Shown: positions 3,684-5,932 of the stretch, piece by piece
Layout: each line of letters starts with the position of its first letter
Numbering within the stretch: the first letter of the stretch is position 1
DNA from: Methylococcaceae bacterium NSP1-1
GTDB taxonomy: Bacteria; Pseudomonadota; Gammaproteobacteria; Methylococcales; Methylomonadaceae
DNA length: 5,932 nucleotides
Direction: 5' to 3'
Assembly: GCA_002256465.1 (NCBI GenBank)
Contig: NQJG01000235.1
Coordinates: 1-5,932, forward strand
Made by a program: the position numbers and the translations under genes
The notes under the pieces: generated by a model
What the model was told of the DNA's origin: nothing
What the model saw: only the letters and a program-made list of their open reading frames with translations
Database searches by the model: none

Positions 3684-5932
3684 ATGTCCTACTCTTTTAC
3701 CGAAAAAAAGCGTATTCGAAATAACTTTGGGAAAAGTACTGAAGTACTTGAGGTTCCCTATCTCCTGGCAACTCAAATTAATTCATACGCCGGCTTTTTG
3801 CAATCTGGCGTTTCGCCTGAAAAACGTGCAGACATAGGATTGCATGCAGCATTCTCCAGTGTTTTTCCAATTGAAAGCCATTCCGGCTATGCGGTGCTGG
3901 AATATGTGAAGTATAGATTAGGGGAGCCCACTTTTGACGTAAGAGAGTGTCAACAAAGAGGTGCAACCTATGCTGCCCCTTTACGGGTATTAGTGCGCCT
4001 GGTTATCTATGATAAAGAAGCCGCCGCTAATGCCAAGGTGGTTAAAGACATACGCGAACAGGAAGTCTACATGGGCGAATTGCCCTTGATGACAGATAAT
4101 GGCACTTTCGTCATCAATGGCACTGAGCGCGTCATTGTGTCTCAATTACATCGTTCACCGGGTGTATTCTTCGACCATGACAAAGGCAAAACGCATTCGT
4201 CCGGGAAATTATTATTTAATGCCCGGGTAATCCCTTACCGCGGCTCCTGGCTGGATTTTGAATTTGACCACAAGGACTGTGTTTATGTGCGGATCGACCG
4301 CCGCAGAAAAATACCCGCTACGATTTTACTCAGGGGTCTAGGCTACAATAACGAAGAAATGATTAACATTTTCTTCGAAACCAACAAATTTACCCTGACT
4401 GCTGAAAAATGCCTGTTCCATATTGTCCCTGAAAGAATGCGCGGTGAAATTGCAGCATTTGATATTAAACACAAGGATCAGATATTGGTAGAAGAGGGGC
4501 GGCGAATTACTGCCAAGCATATTCGTGAAATGAATAAAGCAGGCTTGACTGAAGTTCAAGTTCCAAGAGAGTACCTGACAGGCAAAATTCTAGGTCATAA
4601 TCTGATCGATCAAACGACGGGTGAGCTGGTTGCCAATGTCAATGATTTAGTTACACCAGTTATAATTGATCGTTGCATAGACAGCGGCATTACTGAAATT
4701 GATACCCTGTTTGTAAACGACCTGGATAATGGACCTTATATAAGTAATGCGATGAGGCTGGATACAACCACGAATGCTTTGGAAGCCCTGGTTGAAATCT
4801 ATCGCATGATGCGTCCCGGCGAGCCGCCTACTAAAGAATCAGCCGAAAATTTGTTTCAGAATCTGTTTTTTACCGACGATAGATATGATTTATCTACTGT
4901 TGGTAGAATGAAATTTAATCGTCGATTAGGGCGTGAAGAAACCACAGGTCCAGGCACATTAACCAAAGATGACATCATTGATGTACTCAAAGAATTGATT
5001 GCTATTAGAAACGGCAACGGCACTGTTGACGATATTGATCATTTAGGTAACAGACGGGTACGTTCGGTTGGTGAAATGATTGAAAATCAATTTCGTGTTG
5101 GTTTGGTCAGAGTTGAAAGGGCGGTTAAGGAACGTTTGACGCTGGCTGATTCCGAAGGCTTGATGCCGCAGGAAATTATTAATGCAAAACCGGTTTCTGC
5201 TGCTGTAAAAGAATTTTTTGGTTCAAGTCAATTATCGCAGTTTATGGATCAAAATAATCCATTATCGCAAGTGACTCATAAGCGACGTGTATCTGCCTTG
5301 GGGCCTGGTGGTTTGGCAAGAGAGCGTGCTGGTTTTGAAGTTCGTGACGTACATGCCACTCATTATGGTCGCGTATGTCCTATTGAGACGCCTGAAGGCC
5401 CCAACATTGGATTGATAAACTCTTTATCAGTTTATGCTCGGACCAATGGCTATGGTTTCCTGGAAACGCCTTATAGAAAAGTAATCAATGGCATAGTAAC
5501 CGATCAGGTTGATTATCTTTCCGCTATTGAAGAAGGTGAATTTGTTATTGCTCAGGCTAGTGTTGCCGTTGATGAAAACGGGAAGCTGGTAGAAGGCCTA
5601 GTATCCTGTAGGCATAAAGATGAATTTGCCTTGGCAATGTCTGACACAGTGCAGTATATGGATGTATCGTCAAAACAAATTGTGTCGGTCGCAGCTTCCA
5701 TAATTCCGTTCCTTGAACATGATGATGCTAACCGTGCGTTAATGGGTTCAAACATGCAACGCCAGGCTGTTCCTACATTAAGAGCTGAAAAGCCGTTGGT
5801 GGGCACGGGTATGGAAAGAACCGTTGCTAAAGACTCAGGAGTAACTGTAGTTGCTGCCCGTGGTGGTAGTATTGAAGCAGTTGATGCGGCAAGAATAGTA
5901 GTGCGCGTCAATGATACGGAAACCGAAACAGG
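3684..5932 (+). CDS. rpoB: DNA-directed RNA polymerase subunit beta (partial, 3' end outside the window)
   Basis: This is the beta subunit of RNA polymerase, which forms one pincer of the enzyme and part of the active centre. The open frame runs 749 codons without a stop to the window edge, a little over half of the about 1340 residues usual in gammaproteobacteria. The start ATG is chosen because [15 protein letters not shown] aligns with the E. coli N-terminus; GGAAG (3675-3679) lies four bases before it. An in-frame ATG at 3660 would add eight residues and has no better site. The rifampicin pocket is intact: [15 protein letters not shown] begins at residue 513, six higher than in E. coli, and the equivalents of D516, H526 and S531 (D522, H532, S537) are the usual residues. 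[20 protein letters not shown] follows at about 566. Protrusion and lobe blocks such as [20 protein letters not shown] are present. rpoC is expected downstream. Confidence 0.98.
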   Translation, partial: MSYSFTEKKRIRNNFGKSTEVLEVPYLLATQINSYAGFLQSGVSPEKRADIGLHAAFSSVFPIESHSGYAVLEYVKYRLGEPTFDVRECQQRGATYAAPLRVLVRLVIYDKEAAANAKVVKDIREQEVYMGELPLMTDNGTFVINGTERVIVSQLHRSPGVFFDHDKGKTHSSGKLLFNARVIPYRGSWLDFEFDHKDCVYVRIDRRRKIPATILLRGLGYNNEEMINIFFETNKFTLTAEKCLFHIVPERMRGEIAAFDIKHKDQILVEEGRRITAKHIREMNKAGLTEVQVPREYLTGKILGHNLIDQTTGELVANVNDLVTPVIIDRCIDSGITEIDTLFVNDLDNGPYISNAMRLDTTTNALEALVEIYRMMRPGEPPTKESAENLFQNLFFTDDRYDLSTVGRMKFNRRLGREETTGPGTLTKDDIIDVLKELIAIRNGNGTVDDIDHLGNRRVRSVGEMIENQFRVGLVRVERAVKERLTLADSEGLMPQEIINAKPVSAAVKEFFGSSQLSQFMDQNNPLSQVTHKRRVSALGPGGLARERAGFEVRDVHATHYGRVCPIETPEGPNIGLINSLSVYARTNGYGFLETPYRKVINGIVTDQVDYLSAIEEGEFVIAQASVAVDENGKLVEGLVSCRHKDEFALAMSDTVQYMDVSSKQIVSVAASIIPFLEHDDANRALMGSNMQRQAVPTLRAEKPLVGTGMERTVAKDSGVTVVAARGGSIEAVDAARIVVRVNDTETET

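Noticed and set aside
5220..5302. Possible rifampicin resistance changes in rpoB
   Set aside because: The residues equivalent to E. coli D516, H526 and S531 are the usual ones. The differences seen (Q for E at 529, V for I at 530 and 536) are outside the main resistance positions or conservative, so they look like lineage variation.
5552..5911. A 119-codon open frame on the - strand inside rpoB
   Set aside because: It is antisense to a conserved part of rpoB, and its composition is explained by the rpoB codons on the other strand. Similar - strand frames over secE, nusG, rplK, rplA and the start of rpoB are rejected for the same reason.
1..5932. Mobile elements, CRISPR arrays, integration sites or an unknown gene system
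   Set aside because: The window is filled by conserved housekeeping genes in a standard order with short gaps. No repeats arrays, transposase, integrase or unrecognised gene was seen. tRNA-Trp is not followed by an integrase or a duplicated tRNA end within the window.

Overview
The window is a stretch of a bacterial ribosome and transcription gene cluster with every gene on the + strand: the 3' end of tuf, tRNA-Trp, secE, nusG, rplK, rplA, rplJ, rplL and the first 749 codons of rpoB. Gene order, protein sequences close to the E. coli family members, a recognisable gammaproteobacterial-type L10 leader and the tuf-tRNA-Trp-secE junction point to a gammaproteobacterium. Base composition looks moderately AT-rich by eye. 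The RpoB N-terminus ([16 protein letters not shown]) and overall style would fit a Methylococcales-like lineage, but that is only an impression and the genus is not established.

Layout. Positions 1-93 are the end of EF-Tu. A 48-base gap holds a TATAAT box inside a short palindrome, then tRNA-Trp (142-217). secE (265-663) and nusG (668-1201) are almost contiguous, and nusG's ribosome binding site lies in the last codons of secE. A 119-base gap carries a probable terminator for nusG and the leader of rplK, a likely L1 autoregulation site. rplK and rplA overlap by one base. A 188-base gap carries the L10 leader, whose kink-turn-like stem is very clear, plus two further hairpins before the GTG start of rplJ. 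rplL follows after 45 bases. The 148-base rplL-rpoB gap has a perfect 10-bp hairpin followed by an intrinsic-terminator-like hairpin, in the place where E. coli has an attenuator and an RNase III site. rpoB then runs off the right edge.

How the genes work together. EF-Tu, tRNA-Trp and ribosomal proteins L11, L1, L10 and L7/L12 serve translation; L11, L10 and L12 form the GTPase-associated stalk that recruits EF-Tu. SecE is a core part of the Sec translocon, NusG is the elongation factor that binds RNA polymerase, and RpoB is the polymerase beta subunit. The non-coding gaps appear to set the output ratios: feedback by L1 and L10, and partial termination between the abundant L12 and the less abundant polymerase.

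Overall this is a conserved housekeeping region. I see no mobile element, CRISPR array, foreign gene or unknown protein system. The points worth a second look are all in the short intergenic regulatory stretches, and none is strong evidence of something new. No intergenic stretch reaches 300 bases.
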